A stretch of 64,000 nucleotides of DNA from Sporosarcina sp. ACRSL. Lineage in GTDB: Bacteria; Bacillota; Bacilli; Bacillales_A; Planococcaceae. The translations under genes were made by a program, and so were the position numbers. This document shows, piece after piece, positions 1-9,388 of this stretch. A model generated the notes under the pieces. It did no database searches, had not been told where the DNA came from, and saw only the letters and a program-made list of their open reading frames with translations. The stretch's first letter is position 1, and every line of letters starts with the position of its first letter. The stretch spans positions 62,001-126,000 of the forward strand of contig NZ_JAKRNT010000011.1 of assembly GCF_022346605.1 (NCBI RefSeq), read 5' to 3'.

Positions 1-690
1 ATTTTTGTAAGTGCAGCTGACTACTCAAGAGAACTGAAAACTGGCCTAAGTGATAAGAAACGTGGTGCATTATACTTTGTGCCAATCACTCTTTCATACG
101 GTTTCGTTATTATCATCGGTGCAATGCTTGCCGCTGCAACGGGTATCACGAATCCTGCCCAAGCACTTCCGGTAGTCCTGAATAATGATATTCTTTCTGT
201 TGCTGTCTCTGCATTTATCGTTGTTACGGTAATTGCGACAAATATGGTGGCGAACATTATCCCGCCAGTTTATGTTATTACAATGTTAACGAAACTAAAA
301 TACAAACCATCAGCAATTATTACAGGATTGCTTGCGTTAGGCGCATTCCCTTGGTTGCTTATTCAAGAATCATCAGCTACAGGTTTGAACATGTTCATTC
401 TGATATATTCCGCGTTCTTAGGACCGGTCATTTCAATCCTGTTAGTCGACTATTATATTCTCAGAAAACAAAAAGTCAATGTTACTGATTTGTACAATGA
501 AGAAGGTCCTTATGCAGGATTTAATAAAGCAGGTTTGTTTGCAATGCTGATCGGTGCTGCCGCTGCGTTCCTAGTGGTTGATATCGCATGGATCATCGGT
601 GTAGTTGTCGCAGGAACAGCATATTATCTTCTATCGAAGTATGCCTTTAAAGATTCAAGCTTCAAAAAAGGAACAATCTTCGAAAAGTAA
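1..690 (+). CDS. NCS1-family nucleobase/allantoin permease, 5'-truncated by window edge
   Basis: The reading frame is open from base 1 to the stop at 688-690, so only the C-terminal 229 residues are present and the real start lies upstream of the window. The visible part has several hydrophobic segments and is nearly the same protein as the C-terminal half of the next gene (870-2258), including the blocks FVSAADYSRELKTG, NMVANIIPPVYVITML and LLVDYYILRKQ. NCS1 proteins are cation-coupled importers of purines, pyrimidines or allantoin in the cytoplasmic membrane. The pair is a tandem duplication. The substrate cannot be read from the sequence; the adjacent ureide genes suggest allantoin or another purine breakdown product. 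Confidence 0.9.
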   Translation: MFVSAADYSRELKTGLSDKKRGALYFVPITLSYGFVIIIGAMLAAATGITNPAQALPVVLNNDILSVAVSAFIVVTVIATNMVANIIPPVYVITMLTKLKYKPSAIITGLLALGAFPWLLIQESSATGLNMFILIYSAFLGPVISILLVDYYILRKQKVNVTDLYNEEGPYAGFNKAGLFAMLIGAAAAFLVVDIAWIIGVVVAGTAYYLLSKYAFKDSSFKKGTIFEK

Positions 691-703
691 ATTTATAAAC
701 ACG

Positions 704-742
704 AAATGCCTCACGGAGAATCGTTCTCCCTGGGGCATTTTT
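704..742 (+). terminator. Rho-independent terminator after first permease
   Basis: AAATGCC (704-710) pairs with GGCATTT (734-740), the inner GGAGAA pairs with TTCTCC, and Ts follow. It separates the two tandem permease copies. Confidence 0.8.
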
Positions 743-869
743 GTATTGCACATAATAAAGGAAAAGAAGTACATAATACTATTTATTAATATGTTGTCCT
801 TGAATGAAATAAATTTACACTTTCGGGATCCTCTGTAAGTACTTCACACAATACAAAGGAGTATGGTTT

Positions 870-2258
870 ATGTCTACAAATAATGCAAGTCCGGACTCGC
901 AGATCGAACATGCTACGGGGTTGGATGAATCACTACATCCAAAAACTGATAAAGATCGGACGGTTAAACCGAAAGACTATATATTTATGTGGATTGGCGA
1001 CGGCGTCAACTTAGGGAATATGACGTTAGGGGCCAGTGTAATTGTAGCAGGTGTGGCAACACTAAACATCTTCCAAACAATTTTGGCTGCTCTTGTCGCA
1101 ATTGCAATCATTTCCACTGTCTTTGCTTTAAATGATCGACTGGGCTACAGAAAAGGCATTCCATATGTTGTTCAGCTTAGAATGTCGTTCGGGGTAAAAG
1201 GAACGGTTATATCGTCACTATTACGTGGTATACCTGCCATCGTTTGGTACGGTATTCAAAGCTGGATTGGCGGAACTGCCTTAAACGAGATTGCCAAGAT
1301 TATTACAGGTGGATCCTTTAATAATATTTTTATTTGTTTTGTCGCGCTACAATTATTCCAAATTGTACTTTCGTTATTCGGCTTCCATGCAGTTAAATGG
1401 GTAGAAACAATTGCATCTGTCGTTTTCATTGTGGGATTGATTTATGTATTTGTAATTCTTTTGTCGAACTACAGTGCTGAAATTACACAAAATTGGGTAC
1501 AAGCAAAAGGCTCATGGGGATTGCCGTTCTTCGGTCTCATCATGGTCTTCCTAGGGAATTATGCCGGTATTTTTGTAAGTGCGGCAGACTATTCCAGAGA
1601 GCTGAAAACTGGTATGAGTGATAAGAAACGTGCATCCTTATACTTTTTCCCGATTACCCTTTCATATGGTTTTGTTATTGTCATCGGTGCAATGCTTGCC
1701 GCAGCAACAGGTATAACAAATCCTGCACTAGCACTCCCGGTCGTACTAAATAACGACATTCTTGCTGTTGCGGTATCTGCATTTATCGTATTTACGGTAA
1801 TTGCGACAAATATGGTCGCAAATATTATCCCGCCGGTTTATGTTATTACAATGTTGACGAAACTGAAATACAAAACATCCGCCATTATTACAGGACTGCT
1901 TGCGCTAGGCGCATTCCCTTGGTTGCTTATTAAAGAGTCGTCGGCTACAGGTCTGGATATGTTCATTCTTATTTATTCCGCGTTTTTAGGGCCAGTTATT
2001 TCAATTCTGTTAGTCGACTATTATATTTTAAGAAAACAGAGGGTCAATGTTACTGATTTATACAAGGAAGATGGTCCTTTTGCCGGATTTAATAAAGCAG
2101 GTTTGCTTGCGATGCTGATCGGTGCAGCCGCTGCGTTTATAGTGGTTAAGCTTGCATGGATTATTGGTGTAGTCGTGGCTGGAATAGCGTATTATCTTTT
2201 ATCGAAGTTTGCTTTTACAGGGTCAAGTTTTAAAAAAGGGACGATTTTTGAGAAATAA
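870..2258 (+). CDS. NCS1-family permease (purine/cytosine/allantoin type), second tandem copy
   Basis: A 462-residue polytopic membrane protein with about 12 hydrophobic segments after a hydrophilic N-terminus of some 35 residues, the usual size for the NCS1 cytosine-purine-uracil-allantoin family. The start is supported by AAAGGA 9 bases upstream of ATG. From residue about 234 on it matches the truncated gene at 1-690 almost residue for residue, so the two are recent tandem paralogs. The early DYIFMWIGDGVNLGNMTLG segment is typical of helix 1 in this family. It probably imports a nucleobase or ureide for the catabolic genes that follow. It has its own terminator and no close co-transcribed neighbour. 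Substrate specificity is inferred from context only. Confidence 0.9.
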   Translation: MSTNNASPDSQIEHATGLDESLHPKTDKDRTVKPKDYIFMWIGDGVNLGNMTLGASVIVAGVATLNIFQTILAALVAIAIISTVFALNDRLGYRKGIPYVVQLRMSFGVKGTVISSLLRGIPAIVWYGIQSWIGGTALNEIAKIITGGSFNNIFICFVALQLFQIVLSLFGFHAVKWVETIASVVFIVGLIYVFVILLSNYSAEITQNWVQAKGSWGLPFFGLIMVFLGNYAGIFVSAADYSRELKTGMSDKKRASLYFFPITLSYGFVIVIGAMLAAATGITNPALALPVVLNNDILAVAVSAFIVFTVIATNMVANIIPPVYVITMLTKLKYKTSAIITGLLALGAFPWLLIKESSATGLDMFILIYSAFLGPVISILLVDYYILRKQRVNVTDLYKEDGPFAGFNKAGLLAMLIGAAAAFIVVKLAWIIGVVVAGIAYYLLSKFAFTGSSFKKGTIFEK

Positions 2259-2274
2259 TATACCTTTAGAATCG

Positions 2275-2306
2275 CCTCATGGAGATGGACTCTTCACGAG
2301 GTTTTT
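2275..2306 (+). terminator. Terminator after second permease
   Basis: CCTCATGGAGA pairs with TCTTCACGAGG (two G-U pairs) around a 5-base loop and is followed by TTTTT. Confidence 0.75.
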
Positions 2307-2393
2307 CTGTTGTTTCTTTTGAACAAATCGTTGTCTATAGTGAACATATTGATTACCCTCCTTATTAACATTAGATAATAAAAGTTGAATCTT

Positions 2394-2478
2394 TTGGTTA
2401 ACTAAACTAAAGAATTATTGCTTTTATTGTCTTATAATAATGCTGTTAACTATTATTGTACAAAAACATTCAGTTAAC
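2394..2478 (+). promoter_or_regulatory. Possible PucR operator region with three GTTAAC sites
   Basis: The 250-base AT-rich gap before the pucI-like gene contains TTGGTTAA at 2394-2401, the core of the PucR box described for Bacillus subtilis (C-N-TTGGTTAA; here the spacing to the upstream C is one base longer). The hexamer GTTAAC recurs at 2397-2402, 2445-2450 and 2473-2478. This is a pattern match only; no -35/-10 pair is convincing. Nothing else is seen in the gap. Confidence 0.35.
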
Positions 2479-2560
2479 TCATGTATTAATTAATAATATC
2501 ATTCATTACGAATAGACAAAGTGTGTCGATAGATAGTGAATCATTTTAGGAGGAGTTTTT

Positions 2561-4030
2561 TTGAGTCAATTGAATAGACAGGATGCGTTAGCAGCTGGAT
2601 ATAGCAAAGACGTTTTGCCAACTCAAGAAAAAAATCGGAATTGGGGCATAGGGAATTTCTTCTCTGTATGGATGGGCTCCGTCCACAACATTCCAAACTA
2701 TATTGCCATCGGCGGTCTTTTTGCTTTAGGAATGTCGGTTGGTCAAGTATTTGCAGCTATTTTGGTTGCTTCCGTTATCATAGCGGCGATGTTAGTTCTT
2801 AACGGTCATGCGGGTTCAAAATATGGCTTGCCATTTGCGATGTTGTTGCGTTTATCGTATGGACCGAAAGGAGCAATGATTCCCGGCGTTTTAAGGGGAG
2901 TTATTTCGGCAATTATGTGGTTTGGATTTCAGACATACGCAGGAAGTCAAGCGTTGTCAATCTTAATCGGCAAGCTTTGGCCGACATATTTAACATTAGG
3001 CGGAGATTGGAACTTACTAGGTTTGACTTTGCCAGCGATGATTTCGTTTGTACTGTTTTGGTTGTTTAATGTTGCTTTAATTTATGGAGGCATGGGGTTC
3101 TTAGGGAAATTCACGAACATCCTCTCACCGCTTGTTTACATCGTATTTGGTGGTATGGCAATTTGGGCCATAAATTTAGCGGGTGGAATTGGACCTATTT
3201 TAGAATACACAGGCTCAGGAGTTGCTGGTAATAAAATCATCATCTTCTTTGCAGCGGTAACAGCAGTGATCGCAGCATGGGCAGCGCCGATTGTAAACGT
3301 ATCAGATTTCACGAAGCTAGCGAAATCTACGAAAGCACAGGCAGTTGGACAAACCGCTGGACTTGTAGTGGCATACCTGTTATTTGCGATTGCGAGCATC
3401 TCGATTATTGTTGGCTCTGAAATCGCTTTCGGGACACCAATATGGAACGTACTTGATGTTGTAGCTAGATTTGACAGTACGTTTGCAATCGCTATTTCTG
3501 TCCTTACTCTATGTTTAACAACATTGTCGGTTAACGTTACAGGAAATATTGTACCTGCGGGATACCAACTAGCATCCTTATTCCCGAAAAAACTGACTTT
3601 CAAATCTGGTGCCATTCTTGCAGCCATTATCGGGATTCTCACGATGCCGTGGAAATTGATGGAGAGTGCAACAGGAGTATTTACTTTCCTGAACATTGTT
3701 GGCGGTATTTTAGCTCCGGTTACCGGTATTATGTTAGCCCACTATTTCATCATCGCTAAAAAGCATATCGACTTGAATGCGTTATATGATGCGAAGAAGG
3801 GAAGGTACCATTATAAAAACGGTTTCAATGTAAATGCGATTGTCACAACAGTTATTGCAGGTGTCGTTTGTTTGATCGGTAATGTTGTTCCCTTATTTAA
3901 ACCGCTTTACGATATGTCTTGGTTTGTCGGGATCATTGTAGCCTTTATTCTTTACACAGTGCTTCAATCAGCGTCGGCAAAAAGATCGGTGTTAGACAAA
4001 ACTCCGGAATTAACGAAGGAGAATAGTTAA
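2561..4030 (+). CDS. pucI: Allantoin permease, PucI-like (NCS1 family)
   Basis: A 489-residue membrane protein with about 12 hydrophobic helices. It starts at TTG 2561, chosen because AGGAGG lies 6-7 bases upstream. Family landmarks include a WMGSVHNIPNY block in helix 1, NGHAGSKYGLPFAMLLRLSYG after helix 2, and a hydrophilic C-terminal tail. The overall layout resembles B. subtilis PucI and the hydantoin transporter Mhp1. It lies 82 bases upstream of an allantoinase on the same strand, which supports allantoin import across the cytoplasmic membrane. Possible PucR sites precede it. Allantoin as substrate is inferred from family resemblance and context. Confidence 0.88.
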   Translation: MSQLNRQDALAAGYSKDVLPTQEKNRNWGIGNFFSVWMGSVHNIPNYIAIGGLFALGMSVGQVFAAILVASVIIAAMLVLNGHAGSKYGLPFAMLLRLSYGPKGAMIPGVLRGVISAIMWFGFQTYAGSQALSILIGKLWPTYLTLGGDWNLLGLTLPAMISFVLFWLFNVALIYGGMGFLGKFTNILSPLVYIVFGGMAIWAINLAGGIGPILEYTGSGVAGNKIIIFFAAVTAVIAAWAAPIVNVSDFTKLAKSTKAQAVGQTAGLVVAYLLFAIASISIIVGSEIAFGTPIWNVLDVVARFDSTFAIAISVLTLCLTTLSVNVTGNIVPAGYQLASLFPKKLTFKSGAILAAIIGILTMPWKLMESATGVFTFLNIVGGILAPVTGIMLAHYFIIAKKHIDLNALYDAKKGRYHYKNGFNVNAIVTTVIAGVVCLIGNVVPLFKPLYDMSWFVGIIVAFILYTVLQSASAKRSVLDKTPELTKENS

Positions 4031-4112
4031 CATTAGAAATGCCGAAACTGATATTTAGCATAAAAATGTTGATGTATGTAAAATTCATTGATAGTTGAAA
4101 GGGGAATTTTAA

Positions 4113-5471
4113 ATGGCATATGATTTAGTTATTAAAGGTGGAAACGTAGTATTACGTGATGGTGTTTACAAAGTTGATATCGGGATTAAAGATGAAAAAA
4201 TCTCTTGTATTGCGGAACAAATCACGGAAGAGGCAAAAGAAGTGATCGATGCAACTGGCCAATACGTTATGCCAGGAATGATTGATACACATGTACACAT
4301 TAGCGAACCTGGACGTACAGAGTGGGAAGGTTTCGAAACAGGATCGAAATCGTTAGCTGCTGGCGGAACGACAAGCTATGTTGAAATGCCACTGAATGCC
4401 CTGCCGGCTACAACTAACAAAGCTGCATTAGACTTGAAACTAGAAGCTGCTGTTGACCAAAACTACGTCGACTATGCATTTTATGGCGGACTCGTCCCTG
4501 GGAATGTAGATAAGCTAAAGGAAATGTCTGACGCTGGCGTTCTCGCTTTCAAATGTTTCTTATCTGATATAACAAGTGATATTCCAGATGATTTTATAAA
4601 TGTGGATGATTTCACATTGTACAAAGGCATGCAAAAGCTGGCTGAATTGGATCAAATCCTATGCATCCACGCAGAAAACGGAGCAGTTCCATCTGGCCTT
4701 GCAAAGGAATTTGCAAGAGAAGGCAAAAATTCCGGAGTGGAATATGCGGAATCACGTCCGGTATTTACAGAAGTGGAAGCCGTTCAACGTGCAATTTTAT
4801 TTGCTAAAGAAACTGGCTGTAAATTGCACCTTGTCCATATTAGTACGTCAGAGGCAATCCAGACGATTTTGAAAGCGCGTGAAGAAGGTGTAGATGTAAC
4901 GGTTGAATCATGCCCTCACTATTTTGCATTTACTGCCGATCAAGTCGATGAAATTGGCCCTCGTGCAAAATGTCAGCCTCCAATCAGAAAAGCGGAAGAT
5001 CAAGCGAAATTATGGGACGAGCTTCTTGCTGGGAACATCGACTGGTTAACATCTGACCATTCCCCTTGTACGGAGGACTTGAAGCAAGGGACGCTATGGG
5101 AAGCATGGGGCGGAATTAGCGGTGCGCAAAACAACGTCGACCTTATGTTTGACTTGGCTGTGAAACAACGCGGTCTACCTGTTCATAAATTCGTTGATTT
5201 AATTGCAACGAATCCAGCTGAACGTTTCAATATTGCACATAAAGGTGAAATCGCCGTTTCAAAAGATGCGGATATCATTTTAGTGGACCCTAACCAGTCT
5301 TATACGGTGAAAAGGGAAGACCTTTACTACAAAAACAAACATAGTGCATATGAAGGCAGAAAAATTGATTGCCGCGTAACCAAAACAATCGTTCGCGGAA
5401 ATGTCGTATTCGACTTGGAAAAAGGCATTGTCGGAGAGCCGATCGGCAAATTGATTTCTGCAAGCAAATAA
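4113..5471 (+). CDS. allB: Allantoinase, copy 1
   Basis: A 452-residue cyclic amidohydrolase that opens allantoin to allantoate in the cytoplasm. Visible metal-site residues are His60 and His62 (DTHVHISEPGRTEWEG), the carboxylated lysine Lys147 (AFKCFL), His186 (IHAENG), His242 (HLVHIST) and Asp315 (LTSDHSPC). The segment around 327-345 (LWEAWGGISGAQ) is typical of allantoinase rather than dihydropyrimidinase. Length is normal. GAAAGGGGA precedes the ATG at good spacing. It probably shares a transcript with pucI upstream and with a second allantoinase 70 bases downstream. Having two paralogs side by side is unusual; see findings. Confidence 0.95.
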   Translation: MAYDLVIKGGNVVLRDGVYKVDIGIKDEKISCIAEQITEEAKEVIDATGQYVMPGMIDTHVHISEPGRTEWEGFETGSKSLAAGGTTSYVEMPLNALPATTNKAALDLKLEAAVDQNYVDYAFYGGLVPGNVDKLKEMSDAGVLAFKCFLSDITSDIPDDFINVDDFTLYKGMQKLAELDQILCIHAENGAVPSGLAKEFAREGKNSGVEYAESRPVFTEVEAVQRAILFAKETGCKLHLVHISTSEAIQTILKAREEGVDVTVESCPHYFAFTADQVDEIGPRAKCQPPIRKAEDQAKLWDELLAGNIDWLTSDHSPCTEDLKQGTLWEAWGGISGAQNNVDLMFDLAVKQRGLPVHKFVDLIATNPAERFNIAHKGEIAVSKDADIILVDPNQSYTVKREDLYYKNKHSAYEGRKIDCRVTKTIVRGNVVFDLEKGIVGEPIGKLISASK

Positions 5472-5480
5472 TTCAGTCAA

Positions 5481-5517
5481 CCTCTTTGCTATTGTCCTAT
5501 CGTCAATAGCAAAGGGG
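5481..5517 (+). other. Intergenic hairpin between the two allantoinases
   Basis: A 14-base stem (CCTCTTTGCTATTG at 5481-5494 with 5504-5517, one mismatch and one G-T pair) has no T run after it. It is more likely an RNA-processing or stability element than a terminator. Confidence 0.6.
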
Positions 5518-5541
5518 ACTACATACGTGGAGGAATGAAAG

Positions 5542-6882
5542 ATGACTACATACGATTTACTTATTAAAAACGGCAAGATTGTCACAGCTGAATTCATTGT
5601 CCAAGGAGATATTGCCATTAAAGACGGCAAAATTAAAGAAGTAGGTCAATCACTTCAAGGCTCAGCAGATCGAGTAATCGATGCAGAAGGGCTTCATGTA
5701 TTACCTGGATTAATTGATACACACGTCCACTTCAATGAGCCAGGAAGAACGGAATGGGAAGGGCTAGAGACAGGAAGTCGAAGCTTAGCAGCTGGTGGAG
5801 TAACTTCTTTCTTTGATATGCCTTTAAATAGTACTCCTCCAACGATCAATAAAGAAAACTTAGACTTGAAAAAGGCATGCGCCGAGGAAAAATCAATCGT
5901 GAATCCTTATTACTGGGGCGGCCTTGTTCCTGAAAATATTGAAGATCTAAAAGAACTCCATGAAAATGGCGTTATCGGATTCAAAGCGTTTATGTCACCG
6001 AGCGGTATCGCTGATTTCAATCATGTTGATGATGAAACGATTTTCAAAGGGATGAAAGAAATCGCTTCCCTTGGCTCCCTTCTTGCAGTTCACGCGGAAA
6101 GCACAGTCATTTGTGATCAACTTGCTGATGAAAAGCAAAAACAAGGGAAGACAACTGCAAGAGATTTTGTTGAATCAAGACCGATCATCTCTGAAATTGA
6201 AGCTGTCAGAAGAATCATTTCATATGCCGAAGCGACTGGCTGTAAAGTGCATGTTGTCCATGCAAGCAGCAGAAAAGTCGTTGAAGTCATTCAGGCAGCG
6301 AAAGATCGTGGCGTAGATATAACTGTTGAAACATGCCCGCATTATTTATCGTTAACTGTCAAAGACCTTGAAGAAAAAGGCGGATTGGCGAAGTGCTGCC
6401 CTCCGTTGCGCGATGAAGACGAAGTCGAAGATCTATGGGCGGCAGTCGTGAATGGGGAAATCAACGTCATCGCTTCTGACCATTCACCAGCTCCAGCATC
6501 TATGAAAACAATTACAGATAACTATTTTGAAGGTTGGGGCGGAATTTCCGGTGCTCAATCAACATTGAACATCATGTTAACGGAAGGGTATTTCAAACGT
6601 AACCTTCCATTAGAGAAAATCGTTGCCCTAACAGCTACAAACCCAGCAAAATTGTTCGGACTTGATAATAAGGGAACTATTGCTGCAGGCTATGATGCCG
6701 ACCTAGCACTTGTAAACTTGGAAGAAAGTTTCGAGCTGACGAACGAAGACTTATTCTATCGTCACCAACACTCTCCTTACGTCGGCATGACGTTCAAAGG
6801 AAAAGTTAAATCAACAATTGTCAACGGTGAAGTCGTGTTTGAAAACGGAGAAATCACCGCTGCACAAAAAGTGAACGCTTAA
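5542..6882 (+). CDS. allB: Allantoinase, copy 2
   Basis: A 446-residue amidohydrolase of the same family as the preceding gene, with all metal ligands kept: His61, His63 (DTHVHFNEPGRTEWEG), Lys148 (GFKAFM), His184 (AVHAES), His240 (HVVHASS) and Asp313 (ASDHSPAP). It diverges clearly from copy 1 (for example CCPPLRDEDEVEDLW and YFEGWGGISGAQ). It is closer in feel to B. subtilis PucH, but I cannot score that here. GGAGGAATGAAAG lies just before the ATG. A strong terminator ends the transcript. It may be redundant, have a different enantiomer preference, or act on a related hydantoin; sequence alone does not decide. Confidence 0.93.
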   Translation: MTTYDLLIKNGKIVTAEFIVQGDIAIKDGKIKEVGQSLQGSADRVIDAEGLHVLPGLIDTHVHFNEPGRTEWEGLETGSRSLAAGGVTSFFDMPLNSTPPTINKENLDLKKACAEEKSIVNPYYWGGLVPENIEDLKELHENGVIGFKAFMSPSGIADFNHVDDETIFKGMKEIASLGSLLAVHAESTVICDQLADEKQKQGKTTARDFVESRPIISEIEAVRRIISYAEATGCKVHVVHASSRKVVEVIQAAKDRGVDITVETCPHYLSLTVKDLEEKGGLAKCCPPLRDEDEVEDLWAAVVNGEINVIASDHSPAPASMKTITDNYFEGWGGISGAQSTLNIMLTEGYFKRNLPLEKIVALTATNPAKLFGLDNKGTIAAGYDADLALVNLEESFELTNEDLFYRHQHSPYVGMTFKGKVKSTIVNGEVVFENGEITAAQKVNA

Positions 6883-6894
6883 AAATAAAAAAAG

Positions 6895-6939
6895 ACTGTA
6901 GATAAACACCAGAATATTGGCGTTTGTCTACAGTTTTTC
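6895..6939 (+). terminator. Strong terminator ending the pucI-allB-allB unit
   Basis: ACTGTAGA at 6895-6902 pairs with TCTACAGT, the stem continues inward, and a T run follows. Confidence 0.88.
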
Positions 6940-6964
6940 TTTTACTATAGTAATCCTATAAAAA

Positions 6965-7162
6965 GTTGCTTTCCGTTCCGGCGCTCGCTTTCCGCGGGCA
7001 TGGCTTGAGCCAATCGAACCACGAAGAGTTCGATTTGCCTTAATTTCTGCGATCTTTGCAGAAATTAAGGCATCCTCATTCTGCTCACAACGCTACGCTT
7101 ATGCTCGCAAACGCCGTTCTTCGTAACCGCGTTCGCAGGAGTCGAGCGCCTGCACTCCAAGC
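6965..7162. repeat. Mosaic GC-rich intergenic repeat, long form (copy 1)
   Basis: This non-coding 200-base element begins with CGCTTTCCGCGGGC and ends near GCAGGAGTCGAGCGCC. Its centre carries internal palindromes: ATTTCTGC/GCAGAAAT, TCGAAC/GTTCGA, and GCTCGCAA next to AACGCCGTT. The same modules recur in reverse orientation at 12905-13103 and 59401-59614. Together with copy 2 it fills the 640-base gap between allB and pucR; the rest of that gap is AT-rich with nothing recognisable. Confidence 0.85.
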
Positions 7163-7278
7163 AATAGGTGACACTAAATAAATGATTATCCCAAATAGAC
7201 ATGGCGAAATTTGTTCATATGTAACACCACAATCTTATGGGGCTTACTTTGTGTTCTTTTTTAATTGATCATCAAAAT

Positions 7279-7424
7279 CCGCTTCCGTTGATTGAAGCGG
7301 AAGGTGGCGACTCCTGCGGGAAAGCGAGACAGCTGAGACCCTGCAGGAGTGAAGCCGAGCGTAACGACGAAGCGGCTCAGCGCTCGCCCGCGGAAAGCGT
7401 CCGCCTGGAGCGGAAATCAACAGT
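7279..7424. repeat. Mosaic GC-rich intergenic repeat, short form (copy 2)
   Basis: It has GGCGACTCCTGCGGGA at one end and CGCCCGCGGAAAGCGTCCGC plus GGAGCGGAAATCAACA at the other, without the TTAATTTCTGC module of the long form. It lies in opposite orientation to the copy 120 bases upstream. An open frame through it is spurious. Confidence 0.85.
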
Positions 7425-7446
7425 ACAGTTTTATTAGTTAAAAAGA

Positions 7447-7487
7447 GGTTGTCCAGAAAGTCGGTTTTTTGATTTTCTGGACAACCC
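7447..7487 (-). terminator. Terminator of the minus-strand pucR gene
   Basis: GGTTGTCCAGAAA pairs with TTTCTGGACAACC, a perfect 13-base stem. Read on the minus strand it is followed by CTTTTT shortly after the regulator's stop. Confidence 0.8.
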
Positions 7488-7525
7488 CTATTTGCTCTCT
7501 AGTTTAAGCAGGTGTTTTGCGCTTT

Positions 7526-9175
7526 TCACGCTTCATCGTCTTCTTTTAGTATGGCACCAATAACGAGGGCTACGCGGATGCGTAACGAGTCGGCTGGGTC
7601 GCGGAGGGAGCAGTTTAATACTTCCTCTGCTTTTTCGATTCGATATTTCACCGTATTCCGATGAACGAATAGTTTTCTCGACGTTTCCGAAAACTCGCAT
7701 TGCGCATCTAAATAGACTTGAATCGTCTTGATTAATTCTTGCTCTTCCTTTGTTTTTGGATACGCTAATGATTTCAACGTGTTCTCATAAAGGGCCTTTA
7801 AGTCTTTGCGAGGAAGGGTCTTCAACAACTCCTCCAAATCCCTTGTTTTGTAATATTTGATAAACCCTTTTAGATTTTGTTCGTATCCCGTCATGATCGC
7901 TTCCACGGCTTCATAATAAGCCGTCGGTATTTCTTTGAGTGACGGAACCGAATGGCTGACCCCAAAGGAAAGAGTGAAATCTCCATTAAAGCTGGCTTGA
8001 ACATTTTCGATGAAGTGTGTAATCTTATCAATTTCTTCATCACTATATTTCGAAAACTGTAAGATCATCGCGAAGTACTTTCCTTTTGTGAATAAAGTAG
8101 CTTCTAACCCTTCATTAATAATTTCATCCTCGAGCTGGTCGTACACGCTATTATGCAGTTCTCCAACCTTTTTTTCGTAAAGCTGTAAGGTCTCATAGAT
8201 TTCCCCTTGGGCATCAATTGTACAGACGACACAAACGTTCTCCATGCCTTTTTGGAGTCCATAATAGTTTGAACGGCTAAATATTTCTTCATCGGACTGG
8301 ATTTTCATTTCAATCAAATCAGCAAAGAAGTTGTTTTTTAGCAATCTGGAGTTTTCTTCAATGGCTTGCTCTTTCACGATTGTAAATGAAATGACATTGC
8401 CTGCCTGTTCAATTGCCATTTGTGAAGAAGGGTAGGGTAACGTAAGTGAATCGAAAATAACGAGCATGCTTGGATATTGACGCTTCGTATGAACTGGAAA
8501 CGTCGACACGGATTGATGTTCCCTTGACGGGATTGAAAAGGTTGTCCCTTCACGTGCAGCATGTATGTTTTCTTTTACCTTCAGAAGGATCTCCTCTTTA
8601 ACGTCCTTCATTGATTCTTTTACAAAGTCATGGCTTTGGGCGATCATTTCTCCCCTGTGATTCAATAAAAGGGAAGGACGAGCCAAAAGATAGCCTAACT
8701 GTTCTAGCAGAGCACTTAGACTGTATCCTTTAATGAGCATATTGGAAAATTCTTTTTGAACATGCAAGGCATAATACAGCTGCTCAGCTTCAGCGTCATT
8801 CAAATAATTTAAAATATGGCGAGACACTTCACCTAATGTGTGAGTTGTTGGTAAATCAATAATCGGAAACGCTAAATCATCGGCGAGTAATTTTACTTCA
8901 GGCGGCAGTTGATGGAAGAACCTGCTTATCTTAATGACCAGACCTGAACAATTTAAGTCATGCATTTGTCTGATTAACTGGCAGAATTTCTCCGTATCAT
9001 CCTTGAATGCATATCCGGTTGAAAGGAGAAGATGATTTTCAGCCAAAAAATTAATGACATCGGGCGTATCGGAAATATTTACAAATTGTACGTTTCTCGT
9101 CAGACCGCGGTGACCAGCGAGTACAATCGCTTCTTTCATACCTTCCAAAATAAATAGATCATTTATCGTCTTCAT
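7526..9175 (-). CDS. pucR: PucR-family transcriptional regulator of purine/ureide catabolism, copy 1
   Basis: A 549-residue protein with the PucR layout: an N-terminal PucR sensor domain (about 1-125; LAGHRGLTRNVQFVNISDTP), a middle GGDEF-like or PurC-type region, and a C-terminal helix-turn-helix of the CdaR/PucR type (about 485-540; SRKLFVHRNTVKYRIEKAEE). In B. subtilis PucR activates and represses the puc genes in response to ureides. It is transcribed divergently from allH, with a 204-base promoter region between them. That gap holds TATAATATATT, which could serve as an AT-rich -10 region. It most likely controls the surrounding allantoin genes. A second member is at 13147. Confidence 0.92.
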   Translation of the reverse strand: MKTINDLFILEGMKEAIVLAGHRGLTRNVQFVNISDTPDVINFLAENHLLLSTGYAFKDDTEKFCQLIRQMHDLNCSGLVIKISRFFHQLPPEVKLLADDLAFPIIDLPTTHTLGEVSRHILNYLNDAEAEQLYYALHVQKEFSNMLIKGYSLSALLEQLGYLLARPSLLLNHRGEMIAQSHDFVKESMKDVKEEILLKVKENIHAAREGTTFSIPSREHQSVSTFPVHTKRQYPSMLVIFDSLTLPYPSSQMAIEQAGNVISFTIVKEQAIEENSRLLKNNFFADLIEMKIQSDEEIFSRSNYYGLQKGMENVCVVCTIDAQGEIYETLQLYEKKVGELHNSVYDQLEDEIINEGLEATLFTKGKYFAMILQFSKYSDEEIDKITHFIENVQASFNGDFTLSFGVSHSVPSLKEIPTAYYEAVEAIMTGYEQNLKGFIKYYKTRDLEELLKTLPRKDLKALYENTLKSLAYPKTKEEQELIKTIQVYLDAQCEFSETSRKLFVHRNTVKYRIEKAEEVLNCSLRDPADSLRIRVALVIGAILKEDDEA

Positions 9176-9388
9176 GTATAAACCCCTCTAGCTCTAAATT
9201 TCAATCAGAAACCTCGCTGTTTTCTCTATATAATATATTTTACGTTAAAAATAAACAAAAATCAAAGCATAAATTGGTCATAGTAAACAATGACATTTTC
9301 AATCTGTAGCTGTAGAATGTAATAGATAAAGGTTAAAAATAGGGGAATACTATACATTGGATTTAAATGTAGGTCTGGGGTGAACATA

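Noticed and set aside
3136..3696. 186-codon minus-strand frame inside pucI
   Set aside because: Antisense shadow of the permease; no ribosome site and low-complexity composition.
7237..7437. 66-codon frame over the intergenic repeat
   Set aside because: It consists mostly of repeat copy 2, which recurs elsewhere in both orientations, so it is not a gene.
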